Below, one piece after another: positions 1-8,179 of a stretch of DNA of 64,000 nt. A program made the translations under genes and the position numbers. Every line of letters starts with the position of its first letter. The first letter of the stretch is position 1. The notes beneath the pieces were generated by a model, which had not been told where the DNA came from, did not search any database, and saw nothing but the letters and a program-made list of their open reading frames with translations. The DNA is from Vreelandella jeotgali Hwa (GTDB lineage Bacteria > Pseudomonadota > Gammaproteobacteria > Pseudomonadales > Halomonadaceae), in contig NZ_AMQY01000010.1 of the NCBI RefSeq assembly GCF_000334215.1, positions 62,001-126,000 of the forward strand. The letters are read 5' to 3'.

Positions 1-786
1 CGCCTCGAATGCTCCACTTTTACGCTGAACCTTCATCATGCGCAGATTGGCTATACATCGCGCTCTGCACGGCGCGTGGTGTTTCCGGATATCAGTCGCC
101 ATGGCAAGGAACGACAAGCAACCCATGTGGTGAATGGCATTGTCGATGCGGCAGGTGTGTTTCAGACGATGGAGCCTGAGCATCAGCTACGCAGGATAAC
201 TGGATGGAAAAGGGCCGGGTGGGCATTTGCCACGAGCAATGCATCTCTGACTTCTGGCAAAACACTGCTTGCAGCATGGCAAAAAGATAGCGAGGTACGT
301 GATGATGTTCGCCATATATTGTCCGATATCAAGCTGAGCCAGCTACATCGCTGGAAGTATGAACCGGCCCTGGCGGGTTGGTGGCTTGCCTATGTGCAGC
401 GGTATGCCTGCTGGTTACTGGAGCATGACGCAAAAGCACTACGTACACCGGGCGGTGAGCGTCAAACGGACTTACGGGGTCGATTAAAACAAGATTTCCC
501 GGATGCATCACCGAAGAATATCGAGGCGCTTGATGCCCTGGCCCATGCGTTGGCGAGGTCGTTGCTGAGATGGCTGACGGACGCAGTTCTGCCATGGGAC
601 ACGGATGGGCTTTGCGTTGAAGGCATGACCTTGATGCCTGTCATGCATGGAGCACGGCAACACTGGCAACTGCAATACTATTTGCGGGATGAAGCCCACG
701 ATGCCGTGCCTACCACCACGCTGGTGACACTTGAAACCGTTGGCAGTGATTTTGCTGATTGGCTAAAACGCCGGGCGAGTGGCTAA
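1..786 (+). CDS. Hypothetical protein of integrative element, 5' partial
   Basis: The frame is already open at base 1 with no stop, so the gene probably begins outside the window; GTG at 76 is the first internal candidate start and would give 236 residues. The product is soluble-looking, rich in W and R, with no signal peptide or membrane segment. I do not recognise a family. It ends about 25 bases before the convergent Gp2-type gene and is probably part of the core of the integrative element. Confidence 0.55.
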   Translation, partial: RLECSTFTLNLHHAQIGYTSRSARRVVFPDISRHGKERQATHVVNGIVDAAGVFQTMEPEHQLRRITGWKRAGWAFATSNASLTSGKTLLAAWQKDSEVRDDVRHILSDIKLSQLHRWKYEPALAGWWLAYVQRYACWLLEHDAKALRTPGGERQTDLRGRLKQDFPDASPKNIEALDALAHALARSLLRWLTDAVLPWDTDGLCVEGMTLMPVMHGARQHWQLQYYLRDEAHDAVPTTTLVTLETVGSDFADWLKRRASG

Positions 787-811
787 CGCACCCGGCGGCA
801 TGCTTCATCGA

Positions 812-1495
812 TTATTGACTGCTACCAAATCCACGTACGCCCGTACCTACTGGTTTGGAGTAGAGTTTGCACAGATAGCTACTGATACAAAACACTGTGC
901 GAAAGGCCTCAATGTCACCCCGGTCCAGTCTATGCACGCCGTAGGCCCGTGTGAGTTGATCCTGAGCGACGTTCACCAGTCCTTGCATGCTTTGGCCATG
1001 CATACCGATAGCATCCTGCCAAGAACGCACACAGCGGTGATACAGGTTAGGCTGATGGTATTGACCGTCAGCGCAGGGGGCGAAGTGACCCAGCAAACGA
1101 AAGGCATCGTAGTTCAGTAACAGCAGCAGGTGGTAGTGCGGTTTGTCGCTGTTGTTCTGCTCCCGGCACCAGACGTAACGCAGATCTGGTTGATACCTGG
1201 TATGAGCGGCCTTTAGTTCTCGCTGCAGCGCCGTAAAGAAACGGCTTAGGCAGGCATTATCGGCGTGCATGGGGCCAGCCGGCATGCGCTGAGGGAAGCG
1301 CAGGTCGAGCCGAATAGCCAGCGTGCGGAGACGGGCGTCCAGGGCGTCGTGGAGCACACGCCACGTCGTTTCCAGATAGTTGGTGACCAGCGGGGCTGCG
1401 GGGTGTTGGAAGACCGGTGCGCCGTGAAAGGTATGCTCGTAGTGCAGGCGAAGTTTCGGATTAAGCGGGTGACGCTTGGGCTGATGGGTATACAT
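812..1495 (-). CDS. Inovirus Gp2 / YagK-YfjJ family protein (HUH-like replication initiator candidate)
   Basis: The protein of about 227 residues resembles the Gp2/YagK-YfjJ family of phage satellites and integrative elements. Visible motifs: a histidine-hydrophobic-histidine core in DKPHYHLLLLL near residue 140, and SSYLCKLYSK near residue 210, which has the YxxK form of a rolling-circle catalytic tyrosine motif. Rolling-circle nicking is therefore plausible but inferred. The ATG at 1495 (MYTHQPK) is preferred to one 12 codons upstream because AGGATC lies just before it. The gene is convergent with the preceding unknown gene and is followed upstream by a hairpin-rich noncoding region that could be its target. 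Confidence 0.7.
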   Translation of the reverse strand: MYTHQPKRHPLNPKLRLHYEHTFHGAPVFQHPAAPLVTNYLETTWRVLHDALDARLRTLAIRLDLRFPQRMPAGPMHADNACLSRFFTALQRELKAAHTRYQPDLRYVWCREQNNSDKPHYHLLLLLNYDAFRLLGHFAPCADGQYHQPNLYHRCVRSWQDAIGMHGQSMQGLVNVAQDQLTRAYGVHRLDRGDIEAFRTVFCISSYLCKLYSKPVGTGVRGFGSSQ

Positions 1496-1856
1496 GGGAA
1501 AGATCCTGATCAGACGCCCACGCACGCCCATGCCTCCGGCCCGACTGGCCAGAGGAGGCAGTAAGGCGATACGGAGACGCAGGGAAGGTCATCAAGCCGA
1601 GCCATATGCCCGGCCTGAGCGATAAAATGCGGTGTCGGACACACCGCTCGCGCTATCAGGTCAAAACGGCGTCAGCGGCCCACACAGGCCGATATGACGC
1701 ACGCCCCGGTCAGAGCGGGTACGGACGGTTAACCACAAGAGACAAGCGGGACAGGTAACGGAGGAGGCCAGCACGCCTACTCACGGAACAGTCACCATTA
1801 ACGCCATGGCATACCGCTTGAGGCGGATATGCCGGACAGGGCGCTACGATGGGAGA

Positions 1857-1878
1857 CGGGATACGTTGAGGTATCCCG
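1857..1878. repeat. Inverted repeat CGGGATAC-N6-GTATCCCG
   Basis: Perfect 8-bp arms (1857-1864 and 1871-1878) around GTTGAG. One of several hairpins in this noncoding stretch. Confidence 0.7.
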
Positions 1879-1907
1879 CTGACAGGTACGGGGAGGTATC
1901 GGTATCT

Positions 1908-1938
1908 GATGGATATCCCCTGGGGGGAGATATCCATC
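1908..1938. repeat. Inverted repeat GATGGATATC-N11-GATATCCATC
   Basis: Perfect 10-bp arms (1908-1917 and 1929-1938) with a G/C-rich 11-base spacer. A third hairpin with AGGGGG/CCCCCT arms follows at about 1953-1970. Candidate nicking hairpin or operator. Confidence 0.7.
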
Positions 1939-2267
1939 GGGTTCTATTGCTTGAGGGGGTCTTTCCCCCTTGGGTTATACCCCTGGAATATACCTGTAGT
2001 ACCCTGGTGATATACCCATACTACTACACCGTCGAGCCAAAGCCGGAGGGTAAACCCGACAAGGCCCCGCCCCGCCTGACGTGCCGGCCCGCGAAGGCCG
2101 CTCAATCTGACGTTTCTGATGAAAAAGTTAGGTCAATCCGCTTGACAGGATAGCGATGAGCCTGAATTGGCTCACAGTATCTACCTGCCCAGTGAAAATA
2201 ATCCCGGATCTATATCACTTGGATGACAGCAGCCCGCTGTCGTTTACCCGTGATAGAGGATCTTGTC

Positions 2268-2525
2268 ATGTCTCAAACATGCCCCCGATGCGGCGCACCC
2301 GCCGCGTCACACGATACCCGCGACCCTCAACGCCAGGACACCACCATGGCCGGTGCCCAGCTGGGCAACATGATTGGTGCCGTCGGCGGACGTACCGGCA
2401 TGGCCGTGGGCAGCATAGCCGGTGCGGTACTCGGCGGAATGCTGGGCAGCGCCCCGTGGCGTGCCCGGTCCGTCTCCACCGGTTTTTGCCCGGCCTGTGG
2501 CTATGCCTTCGGCTCTTCCCCATAG
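2268..2525 (+). CDS. Small zinc-ribbon / glycine-zipper protein
   Basis: An 85-residue protein. The N-terminal CPRCG and the C-terminal CPACG form one split zinc ribbon. Between them, at about residues 25-60, is a glycine-rich hydrophobic stretch (GNMIGAVGGRTGMAVGSIAG) that looks like a glycine zipper able to insert in or associate with membrane. ATG 2268 is chosen because MSQTCPRCG gives the ribbon immediately and AGAGGA lies just upstream; an earlier frame-compatible ATG would add 15 residues without a clear ribosome site. Function unknown. It precedes the YqaJ nuclease of the element. Confidence 0.6.
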   Translation: MSQTCPRCGAPAASHDTRDPQRQDTTMAGAQLGNMIGAVGGRTGMAVGSIAGAVLGGMLGSAPWRARSVSTGFCPACGYAFGSSP

Positions 2526-2686
2526 GTAGAGCGTTGCTATCCGCTTTTCAGGCGCGATGCGCCCCCGTATTGCCCACCCCGATGATTGCCTTGTCTTCCA
2601 CGCGGCCCGCTGCCCCTCGGGCGCGGGCTGCTATGCCGTGGGCGACAGATCGCTCGCCACACGTGCACGTTTCTCAGGAGCCTCCC

Positions 2687-3934
2687 ATGACCCAAACAGC
2701 CCTTCACACCAAAACGCCGTTGTTCCCGGTTTCCCCCGAGGAAGTCGAGCGCAGCACGCTGATTCCGTTTGATCAGGCCGGGCAGGAGCGCCGCAACCAG
2801 GCGGCGTCTGCCACTGATACGCCGGAAGCCCCGCCGCTGTCATCCAGGGACAAACCGGGCAGCGTGACGGCGTCTGTACTGGACGCCATCGAGCAAAGCA
2901 GCATGCCGGCCCCCGTCAGCCGCGATGCCCGTGTAAAACGCCCAAAGCCGCCACAGCGTCGCTATCGGGATCAGGCTCGCCGCCTGGTCGACACACGCGC
3001 GCTTGACCGCAATGCCTGGCTGGACATTCGACAGGGCGGGATTGGCAGCTCGGATGCGGCAGCGGCCATCGGCCTGCATCCGTACAAGTCTCAGCTGGAA
3101 CTCTGGCTGGAGAAAACCGGCCGTCAGTCGGGACTGACCGAACCCGACCGCGATGCTCAGCTCACCAGCCCGTTGCACTGGGGGCAGATACTGGAGCCCA
3201 TCGTCGCCGATCACTACGCCAAACACACCGGCTACCGCGTTCAGCGGGTCAACGCGATTCTGCAGCACACCGACTATCCCTGGATGATGGCCAACCTTGA
3301 TCGTGAGGTGGTGGGCAACGCTGACGTGGACGTGCTGGAGTGCAAGACCGCCGGGGTTCATGGCGCCCGTTTGTGGCAGTTCGGCGTTCCTGTCTATGTG
3401 CAGCTACAGGTGATGCACCAGTTGGCCGTCACCGGCCAGCAGGCAGCCGACGTGGCCGTATTGCTGGGCGGCCACGAGCTGCAGATCCATCGTGTCGAGC
3501 GCGACGACGACATGATCGAGCAGATGATCGCACTGGAACGCCAATTCTGGGAGTACGTGGAACAGGACGTTGCGCCGCCTGCCAACGGCTCGGCATCCGA
3601 CGACCGGGCCCTGCGTCAGTTGTTCCCCCGGGACGACGGTGAGGTGCTGGACTTCACCGACGACGACACCCTGAGCGAGGCGTTTGCCAACCTCCAGCAG
3701 GTACGCCAGCAGCTCGATGACCTGAAAAAGCGCGAAGCCAAGCTCAAGCACTACCTTCAGCAGGCCATGGGCACCGCGACCGGGGCCACGTTCCCCAGCG
3801 GCAGCCTCAGCTGGAAACAATCCAAACCCGGCACGCGGCTGGATACCAAGCGGCTCCAGCAGGAGCATCCCGAGATTTGCGCGGACTACCTCAAGACCGT
3901 ACCCGGCTCGCGTCGCTTTATTGTTCGCCAGTAA
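2687..3934 (+). CDS. YqaJ-family viral recombinase / lambda-type exonuclease
   Basis: A 415-residue protein. After a variable N-terminus (about 1-100), the nuclease core starts with the GGIGSSDAAAAIG motif and continues to LDREVV and DVLECKTAG, the D...E-x-K pattern of the PD-(D/E)XK fold in YqaJ and lambda exonuclease proteins. The C-terminus has a charged coiled-coil stretch (LQQVRQQLDDLKKREAKLK). Such enzymes digest one strand of DNA ends to feed single-strand annealing. The ATG at 2687 is preceded by AGGAG at 2676; the frame stays open upstream but that part is an out-of-frame shadow of the zinc-ribbon gene. It probably forms an operon with the genes to 6540. Confidence 0.8.
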   Translation: MTQTALHTKTPLFPVSPEEVERSTLIPFDQAGQERRNQAASATDTPEAPPLSSRDKPGSVTASVLDAIEQSSMPAPVSRDARVKRPKPPQRRYRDQARRLVDTRALDRNAWLDIRQGGIGSSDAAAAIGLHPYKSQLELWLEKTGRQSGLTEPDRDAQLTSPLHWGQILEPIVADHYAKHTGYRVQRVNAILQHTDYPWMMANLDREVVGNADVDVLECKTAGVHGARLWQFGVPVYVQLQVMHQLAVTGQQAADVAVLLGGHELQIHRVERDDDMIEQMIALERQFWEYVEQDVAPPANGSASDDRALRQLFPRDDGEVLDFTDDDTLSEAFANLQQVRQQLDDLKKREAKLKHYLQQAMGTATGATFPSGSLSWKQSKPGTRLDTKRLQQEHPEICADYLKTVPGSRRFIVRQ

Positions 3935-3993
3935 TGCGCCCTGTACAGCGGCGCTGACGTATTACCCGCACCCAACATCAACTCACACCACGC

Positions 3994-4037
3994 AACGCCT
4001 CAGTGCTGCTTCTCCGGCCGCTCTGGGGCGTTTTTTT
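3994..4037 (+). terminator. Rho-independent terminator after YqaJ gene
   Basis: AACGCCTCAG (3994-4003) can pair with CTGGGGCGTT (4023-4032, one G-T pair), followed by a run of seven T. It could reduce read-through into the next gene. Confidence 0.6.
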
Positions 4038-4054
4038 ATGTCAGGAGCTCTCCC

Positions 4055-4993
4055 ATGCTTAAAGGACTCGCCATCACCCCGCCCATACTCGGGCGGATCG
4101 CCATTGGCAAGGTGGTCGAACACAACGGCAAGCGCCTGCCCTGCAAGGACGACCAGTTCACCATCACCTCCCAGCTCCAGACCAAAGAGGGCTGGATACC
4201 GCATCCCGTGGATGAGCAGCTGCGCGGCGAGCAGGACGGAAAGCTGCGCGATATCCCCATCCGCCTGTTATTCAACGACCCCGATCTCAACCTCCGGGCC
4301 GAGTACGCGCTGTTTGATCGCCAGACCGCACGCCCGCTGTGCGTGGGCGACGGCGAGCAGTGCAAGCGCCGTACGCGCGACGGCATGGAGACGCTGCCTT
4401 GCCCCGCACCGGATACCTGCCCGCTGGCCCAGGGCGGCGCCTGCAAGCCCTACGGCCGTCTGAACGTGCTGGTCGGCGATGACGACCCGCTGGGCAGCTT
4501 TATTTTCCGCACCACGGGCTTCAACTCGATCAGAACGCTCGCGGCTCGCTTGGCCTACTTCAAGGCCGTGGCCGGCAACCGGCTGGCCTGCATGCCGCTG
4601 GCATTAAAGCTGCGCGGCAAGTCCACCCGCCAGAGCCGGGGCACCCCGATCTACTACGTGGATATCACTCTGCGCGATGGCTGGACGCTGGAGGCAACAT
4701 TGGCTGAAGCCCGGCGCATCGACGACGAACGCCAGGCGATGGGCTTTGATCAGCAAGCGCTCGACCGCGCCGCCAAAGCCGGCTTTGCCAACGGCGCGTT
4801 TGAAGACAGCGCCGAGGAAAGCGCCGACGTGATGGAAGAGTTCTACCCCGAGGCGCAGGCCACAACGCCAGCTGTACCGACTGCTGACGCAGAGCAGAGC
4901 GGTAGTCACTCCCCTGTACCCGCCACGCTGGCCGGCAAGCTCCAGGCAAAACACCAACAGCAGCTCGGCACTTCACAAGCCCATCAGGCCTGA
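4055..4993 (+). CDS. Recombination directionality factor-like / hydrolase or metal-binding protein
   Basis: A 312-residue protein of the family usually annotated as 'hydrolase or metal-binding protein', related to phage recombination directionality factors. It has a cysteine cluster at about residues 98-132 (CVGDGEQC, CPAPDTC and a further Cys), consistent with zinc binding, and a polar C-terminal tail rich in Q and A. AGGAG lies 7 bases before the ATG at 4055. In integrative elements this family always sits with the DUF932 and RadC-like genes, as here. Whether it controls excision of this element is inferred from family resemblance only. Confidence 0.65.
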   Translation: MLKGLAITPPILGRIAIGKVVEHNGKRLPCKDDQFTITSQLQTKEGWIPHPVDEQLRGEQDGKLRDIPIRLLFNDPDLNLRAEYALFDRQTARPLCVGDGEQCKRRTRDGMETLPCPAPDTCPLAQGGACKPYGRLNVLVGDDDPLGSFIFRTTGFNSIRTLAARLAYFKAVAGNRLACMPLALKLRGKSTRQSRGTPIYYVDITLRDGWTLEATLAEARRIDDERQAMGFDQQALDRAAKAGFANGAFEDSAEESADVMEEFYPEAQATTPAVPTADAEQSGSHSPVPATLAGKLQAKHQQQLGTSQAHQA

Positions 4994-5111
4994 GGGCCGA
5001 TTACCTCTTTTCATCCCGTAAACGCCACGAACCTGCCCGCTCCCCGCCAGGCGTGGGGCGCTATGCCGTGGTGCGGGGATCAGGACAATCCAATACATCA
5101 GGAGAATTGTC

Positions 5112-5930
5112 ATGCAGATTCTGACTCACGACCGCCTGCACCGTAACGCCCCCGCGATCTTCGCCCGGGAGCCCGATGATGCCGTGTCCGAACGCTACGG
5201 CTTTGTGCCCACCATCAACGTGGTGGATGCCCTGCAGGACGAAGGCTGGTACCCGGTACGCGCCCAGCAGACCAACGTGCGCGACATGAGCCGCCAGACC
5301 ACCGCTCGCCACATGATCCGCTTTCGGCAGGAACCCGACAGACAGGTTGACCTGGGGGACAGCGTGGCCGAGCTGGTACTGACCAACAGCCACGACCGCA
5401 GCGCCGCCTACCAGCTGGATCTGGGCCTGTTCCGGCTGATCTGCTCCAACGGCATGGTCGCCCCGGTCAGCGACATGGGCGGGATACGCGTGCGCCACGG
5501 CAAGCATGTGGTGGACGACATACTCGAAGGCTCGATAGCCCTGAGCCACCAGGTGCCGCGTATTGCCGAAGGCATGGAAGTCTTCCAGTCCACGATGGTG
5601 CACAGCGACGAAGCCCGGCTGTTTGCCGAAGCCGCGCTGGCCCTGCGCTACGGCGATGACTGGCAGCAGCAAAGCCCCATTCAGCCCGACAACGTACTGG
5701 AAGCCCGCCGCACCGAGGATGCCGGCGGCACGCTCTGGCAGGTATTCGGGCGTACCCAGGAAAACCTGTTCAAGGGCGGCGTGCGCGGCCAGTCCACGAG
5801 CGGTCGGCGTACCCGTACCCGAGCGATCAACAACGTCACCGAGGACGTGCGCCTCAACCGCGCGCTGTGGACGCTCACCGAACGCTTTGCCGAGCTGAAA
5901 GGCGCCACGCTCCCCGCGTTCCCCGCATAA
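5112..5930 (+). CDS. DUF932 domain protein
   Basis: A 272-residue protein covering nearly the full length of DUF932, a family carried by plasmids, phages and integrative elements. Recognisable parts are the N-terminal ERYGFVPT and DALQDEGW segments and the central [10 protein letters not shown] segment. The biochemical role of the family is not established. AGGAG at about 5100 sets the start at ATG 5112. It stands between the RDF-like and RadC-like genes in a three-gene series on the same strand, a standard arrangement in such elements. Confidence 0.8.
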   Translation: MQILTHDRLHRNAPAIFAREPDDAVSERYGFVPTINVVDALQDEGWYPVRAQQTNVRDMSRQTTARHMIRFRQEPDRQVDLGDSVAELVLTNSHDRSAAYQLDLGLFRLICSNGMVAPVSDMGGIRVRHGKHVVDDILEGSIALSHQVPRIAEGMEVFQSTMVHSDEARLFAEAALALRYGDDWQQQSPIQPDNVLEARRTEDAGGTLWQVFGRTQENLFKGGVRGQSTSGRRTRTRAINNVTEDVRLNRALWTLTERFAELKGATLPAFPA

Positions 5931-6021
5931 CCCGCGGCAGGCAGTCCCCGGCCTGCACGTTCCGACACGCCCTTTACCCACGGTCCGTTTTTACGCGACC
6001 GGCCTATCAACTGGAGGCAAC

Positions 6022-6540
6022 ATGTCCCAACCACACGCCAATCAATCCCATCCCAGACTCATGGCCGGGGAAGACCCCGGCACCTATCAGCTCTCCCATG
6101 ATGTGACCGCCGAGGAACTGCTGTACCTGGCCAAGATGATCGCCCGGCGAAAGCTGCGCAAGGGCAATAAACTCACCGAACCGCACAAGGTCCAGCGGTG
6201 CCTGCAAACGCTGATGCTCGACTACCAGCACGAAGTCTTCGGCGTGCTGCTGCTCGACACCCAGCACCGCCTGATCACCTTCGACGAGCTGTTTCGGGGG
6301 ACGATCGATTCGGCAAGCGTCTATCCTCGCGAAGTGGTCAAGCATGCCCTCCAGCACAATGCTGCGGCGGTAATCCTGGTACACAACCATCCCAGCGGCG
6401 ACCCTGAACCCAGCGACGCCGACCGGCGGATCACCCGCCGCCTGCAGGATGCCCTGGGGCTGGTGGATATCCGCGTACTCGATCACGTCGTGGTGGCCCA
6501 CGAAGACTTTACTTCGTTCGTACAGCGGGGGTGGCTGTAA
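6022..6540 (+). CDS. radC: RadC-like JAB/MPN metalloprotease-domain protein
   Basis: A 172-residue protein consisting mainly of the RadC JAB domain. The JAMM metal site is visible: E71, the [14 protein letters not shown] motif with H121 and H123, and the D near 134. It lacks the N-terminal helix-hairpin-helix region of chromosomal RadC, as is usual for copies on mobile elements. Despite the old name, a repair role is not established for the family. GGAGG (6011) precedes the ATG. It is the last gene of the element's accessory operon, before the Rpn cluster. Confidence 0.85.
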   Translation: MSQPHANQSHPRLMAGEDPGTYQLSHDVTAEELLYLAKMIARRKLRKGNKLTEPHKVQRCLQTLMLDYQHEVFGVLLLDTQHRLITFDELFRGTIDSASVYPREVVKHALQHNAAAVILVHNHPSGDPEPSDADRRITRRLQDALGLVDIRVLDHVVVAHEDFTSFVQRGWL

Positions 6541-6717
6541 AGCGGGGGCTCGTGTCATTTTGCGCTCCCCGAAAATCCCGTCAGCATTACTGCGTTGCCT
6601 CACGGCTGCCCTGATCGGCACCGTGGGGCAGGGCACGGCGATGGGCTTTCTTTTTTGGTTTTAATAGTGGATGTACCCGGCGCATGGCATGGCCTGACGG
6701 GGCCCGGCAGGGCGGTG

Positions 6718-6726
6718 TGCTATAAT
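6718..6726 (+). promoter_or_regulatory. Extended -10 promoter of first rpn gene
   Basis: TGC-TATAAT is an ideal extended -10 box 25 bases before the ATG at 6751. Unlike the other rpn promoters it has no TTGACA 13 bases upstream. Confidence 0.6.
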
Positions 6727-6750
6727 GACGGCATTGAAACAGGAGCACGC

Positions 6751-7725
6751 ATGGCCAGTCACTCGCACGATATCGCCTACAAGGAGCTGTTCAGCCACCC
6801 GGAGTTTGTGCAGCAGCTCATCGAAGGCTTTGCGCCCGACGATGTCGCAGCGCTGATGGACTTCTCGTCGCTCCAGCAGCTGAATGGCAACTACGTCACC
6901 CCGCTTGACAAGGAAAAAATCGAGGACGTGGTCTGGTCGGTCAAGGCGACGTGGCAGGGCGTGACCCAGTGGGTGTACGTGTATATCCTGCTGGAGTTTC
7001 AATCCCGCGTGGATTACACGATGCCCGTGCGGATGATGCACTACGTGGCAGGGTTTCACGATCAGCTGATAAAAAACGGCGTGACGACCCCCGGCAAAGG
7101 GTTGCCGCCGGTATTTCCCATCGTGCTGTATAACGGTGCTCAGCCTTGGGCGGCCAAACAGGACGTGTTTGATATGATCACCCCGCGGCCGCCTGGTATT
7201 CTGCAGGCTTATCAGCCGCATCTGCGCTACTATCTCGTGGATGAAGGCCGTTATAGCGATGAGGATCTGGCCGAGCGTAACAGCGTGCTGAGCGGGATTT
7301 TTGGTATCGAAAAGGCAAGGGATGGCCGCGAAGCGCTGCAGAAAGCCGTTGATCGCATCGTGGCGATTATCCAGACCGACCCTGACAAGGAGCGTATCGA
7401 CCGCATTGCTACGCGTTGGATCAAGCGCCACTTTGAACGATGGGGCGATGAAGTCGATCTAAAAGAGCTGAATAGCCTGGTGGAGGATAGAAATATGTTG
7501 GCAGACAATCTGGAAAATTGGGCGAAGCGTGAGCGTGAGGAAGGCGAAGCTAAAGGCCGCATGACGACGCTGGAAAGCACGCTGCGTAAACTCATCAAGC
7601 TGAAGTTCGGAGAGCCGCCGGCCTGGGCTGATGAAAAAATCAAGCAAGCCAATGCCGACCAGCTGGATGATTGGACGGGTAATACTCTGACGGCGGAGAC
7701 GCTGGAAGCGGTATTCAAGGGCTAG
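6751..7725 (+). CDS. Rpn family nuclease (Transposase_31 / YhgA type), rpn1, tail A
   Basis: A 324-residue recombination-promoting nuclease. The N-terminal body (to about residue 245) is of the YhgA/Transposase_31 type with the PD-(D/E)XK residues D59 and E82-F-Q84. Rpn proteins cut DNA, and several are antiphage toxins. A charged linker (AKREREEGEAKGR) leads to a C-terminal tail of the DUF4351 kind (STLRKLIKLKFGEPPAW). AGGAG at 6741 fixes the ATG at 6751. A second SD/ATG inside the gene at 7495 would give a 76-residue C-terminal protein. An 88-base stretch of its tail (7594-7681) is identical to the tail of rpn5, whose body is unrelated in sequence. Confidence 0.85.
   Translation: MASHSHDIAYKELFSHPEFVQQLIEGFAPDDVAALMDFSSLQQLNGNYVTPLDKEKIEDVVWSVKATWQGVTQWVYVYILLEFQSRVDYTMPVRMMHYVAGFHDQLIKNGVTTPGKGLPPVFPIVLYNGAQPWAAKQDVFDMITPRPPGILQAYQPHLRYYLVDEGRYSDEDLAERNSVLSGIFGIEKARDGREALQKAVDRIVAIIQTDPDKERIDRIATRWIKRHFERWGDEVDLKELNSLVEDRNMLADNLENWAKREREEGEAKGRMTTLESTLRKLIKLKFGEPPAWADEKIKQANADQLDDWTGNTLTAETLEAVFKG
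7482..7497 (+). promoter_or_regulatory. Internal ribosome binding site in rpn1
   Basis: GGAGG (7482-7486), 8-base spacer, in-frame ATG at 7495. The product MLADNLENWAKRE... would be a 76-residue C-terminal fragment, the position expected for an intragenic antitoxin (RpnS). Confidence 0.6.
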
Positions 7726-7757
7726 TCCCGCCAAACAGCTTGGTGGAGGATAGAAAT

Positions 7758-7985
7758 ATGTTGGCAGACAATTTGGAAAGCTGGGTGAAGCGTGAGCGTG
7801 AGGAAGGTCGGCAGGAAGGTGAAGTCAAAGGTGAGGCCAATCTGCTGAAAACGATGATCGTTTCCAAGTATGGCGAATGCCCCGAATGGGTACAGGAAAA
7901 GCTGAACGAGGCTGATTCGGAACAGCTGGGCGCTTGGGGGCAGAGGATCTTTCAAGCCAGCACGTTGGAAGGCTTGCTGTTATGA
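7758..7985 (+). CDS. Orphan Rpn C-terminal tail (tail B), candidate stand-alone antitoxin
   Basis: A 75-residue protein starting MLADNLESWVKRE and ending in the tail-B DUF4351 domain (LLKTMIVSKYGECPEWVQEK). It begins 33 bases after the stop of rpn1 and repeats the rpn1 junction sequence, including GGAGG exactly 8 bases before ATG 7758. It lacks any nuclease body. Its DNA is nearly identical to the 3' end of rpn4. If the internally translated tail of Rpn proteins is the antitoxin, this is a ready-made free antitoxin gene; alternatively it is the displaced former tail of rpn1. Confidence 0.7.
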   Translation: MLADNLESWVKREREEGRQEGEVKGEANLLKTMIVSKYGECPEWVQEKLNEADSEQLGAWGQRIFQASTLEGLLL

Positions 7986-8044
7986 GCCGCATCCGCGAGC
8001 TTAGCGCGGATGAAGAAACCCGCCGCCTGGCATTCGCGCACTAA
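7982..8044 (+). other. 20-codon ORF overlapping tail B (MSRIREL...LAFAH)
   Basis: ATG overlaps the tail stop as ATGA. The peptide matches the MSRIRELSADEETRRLAF part of the rpn3 body and then runs into AH-stop and the 3' untranslated region of the rpn2 type. It is probably a recombination scar, but the frame is also intact at 22818, 24689 and 26107. Confidence 0.45.
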
Positions 8045-8078
8045 ATCCCGGCTTATACCGCCTGTACCGCGCATAAAG

Positions 8079-8105
8079 AAGGCAGTCCATCGAGGCTGCC
8101 TTTTT
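8079..8105 (+). terminator. Terminator behind rpn1 and orphan tail
   Basis: AAGGCAG / CTGCCTT stem with five T. The same hairpin recurs behind every rpn unit. Confidence 0.75.
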
Positions 8106-8130
8106 GTATCTGCAACGTGGAGAAAAGCGC

Positions 8131-8155
8131 TTGACAGATGGCGATGTGCTATCAT
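8131..8155 (+). promoter_or_regulatory. rpn2 promoter, TTGACA-N13-TATCAT
   Basis: TTGACA (8131-8136) and TGC-TATCAT (8148-8155). The 13-base spacing is too short for a normal sigma-70 pair, so the extended -10 probably carries the promoter. Confidence 0.5.
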
Positions 8156-8179
8156 GCAGGTATTGAAACAGGAGCCCCC

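Larger units (their letters stand above)
1496..2267. other. Noncoding region with dense inverted repeats
   Basis: About 770 bases without a convincing gene. An open frame at 1806-2153 has repeat-biased composition and no ribosome site. The centre (1857-1990) is crowded with short inverted repeats and iterated GGTATC / GATATCC / ATACCC words. It could be a replication or transfer origin, or a regulatory region for the genes on either side. Confidence 0.5.

Noticed and set aside
1806..2153. Open frame of 115 codons on the plus strand
   Set aside because: No ribosome site, composition set by the GGTATC/GATATC repeats, and it covers the hairpins; judged noncoding.
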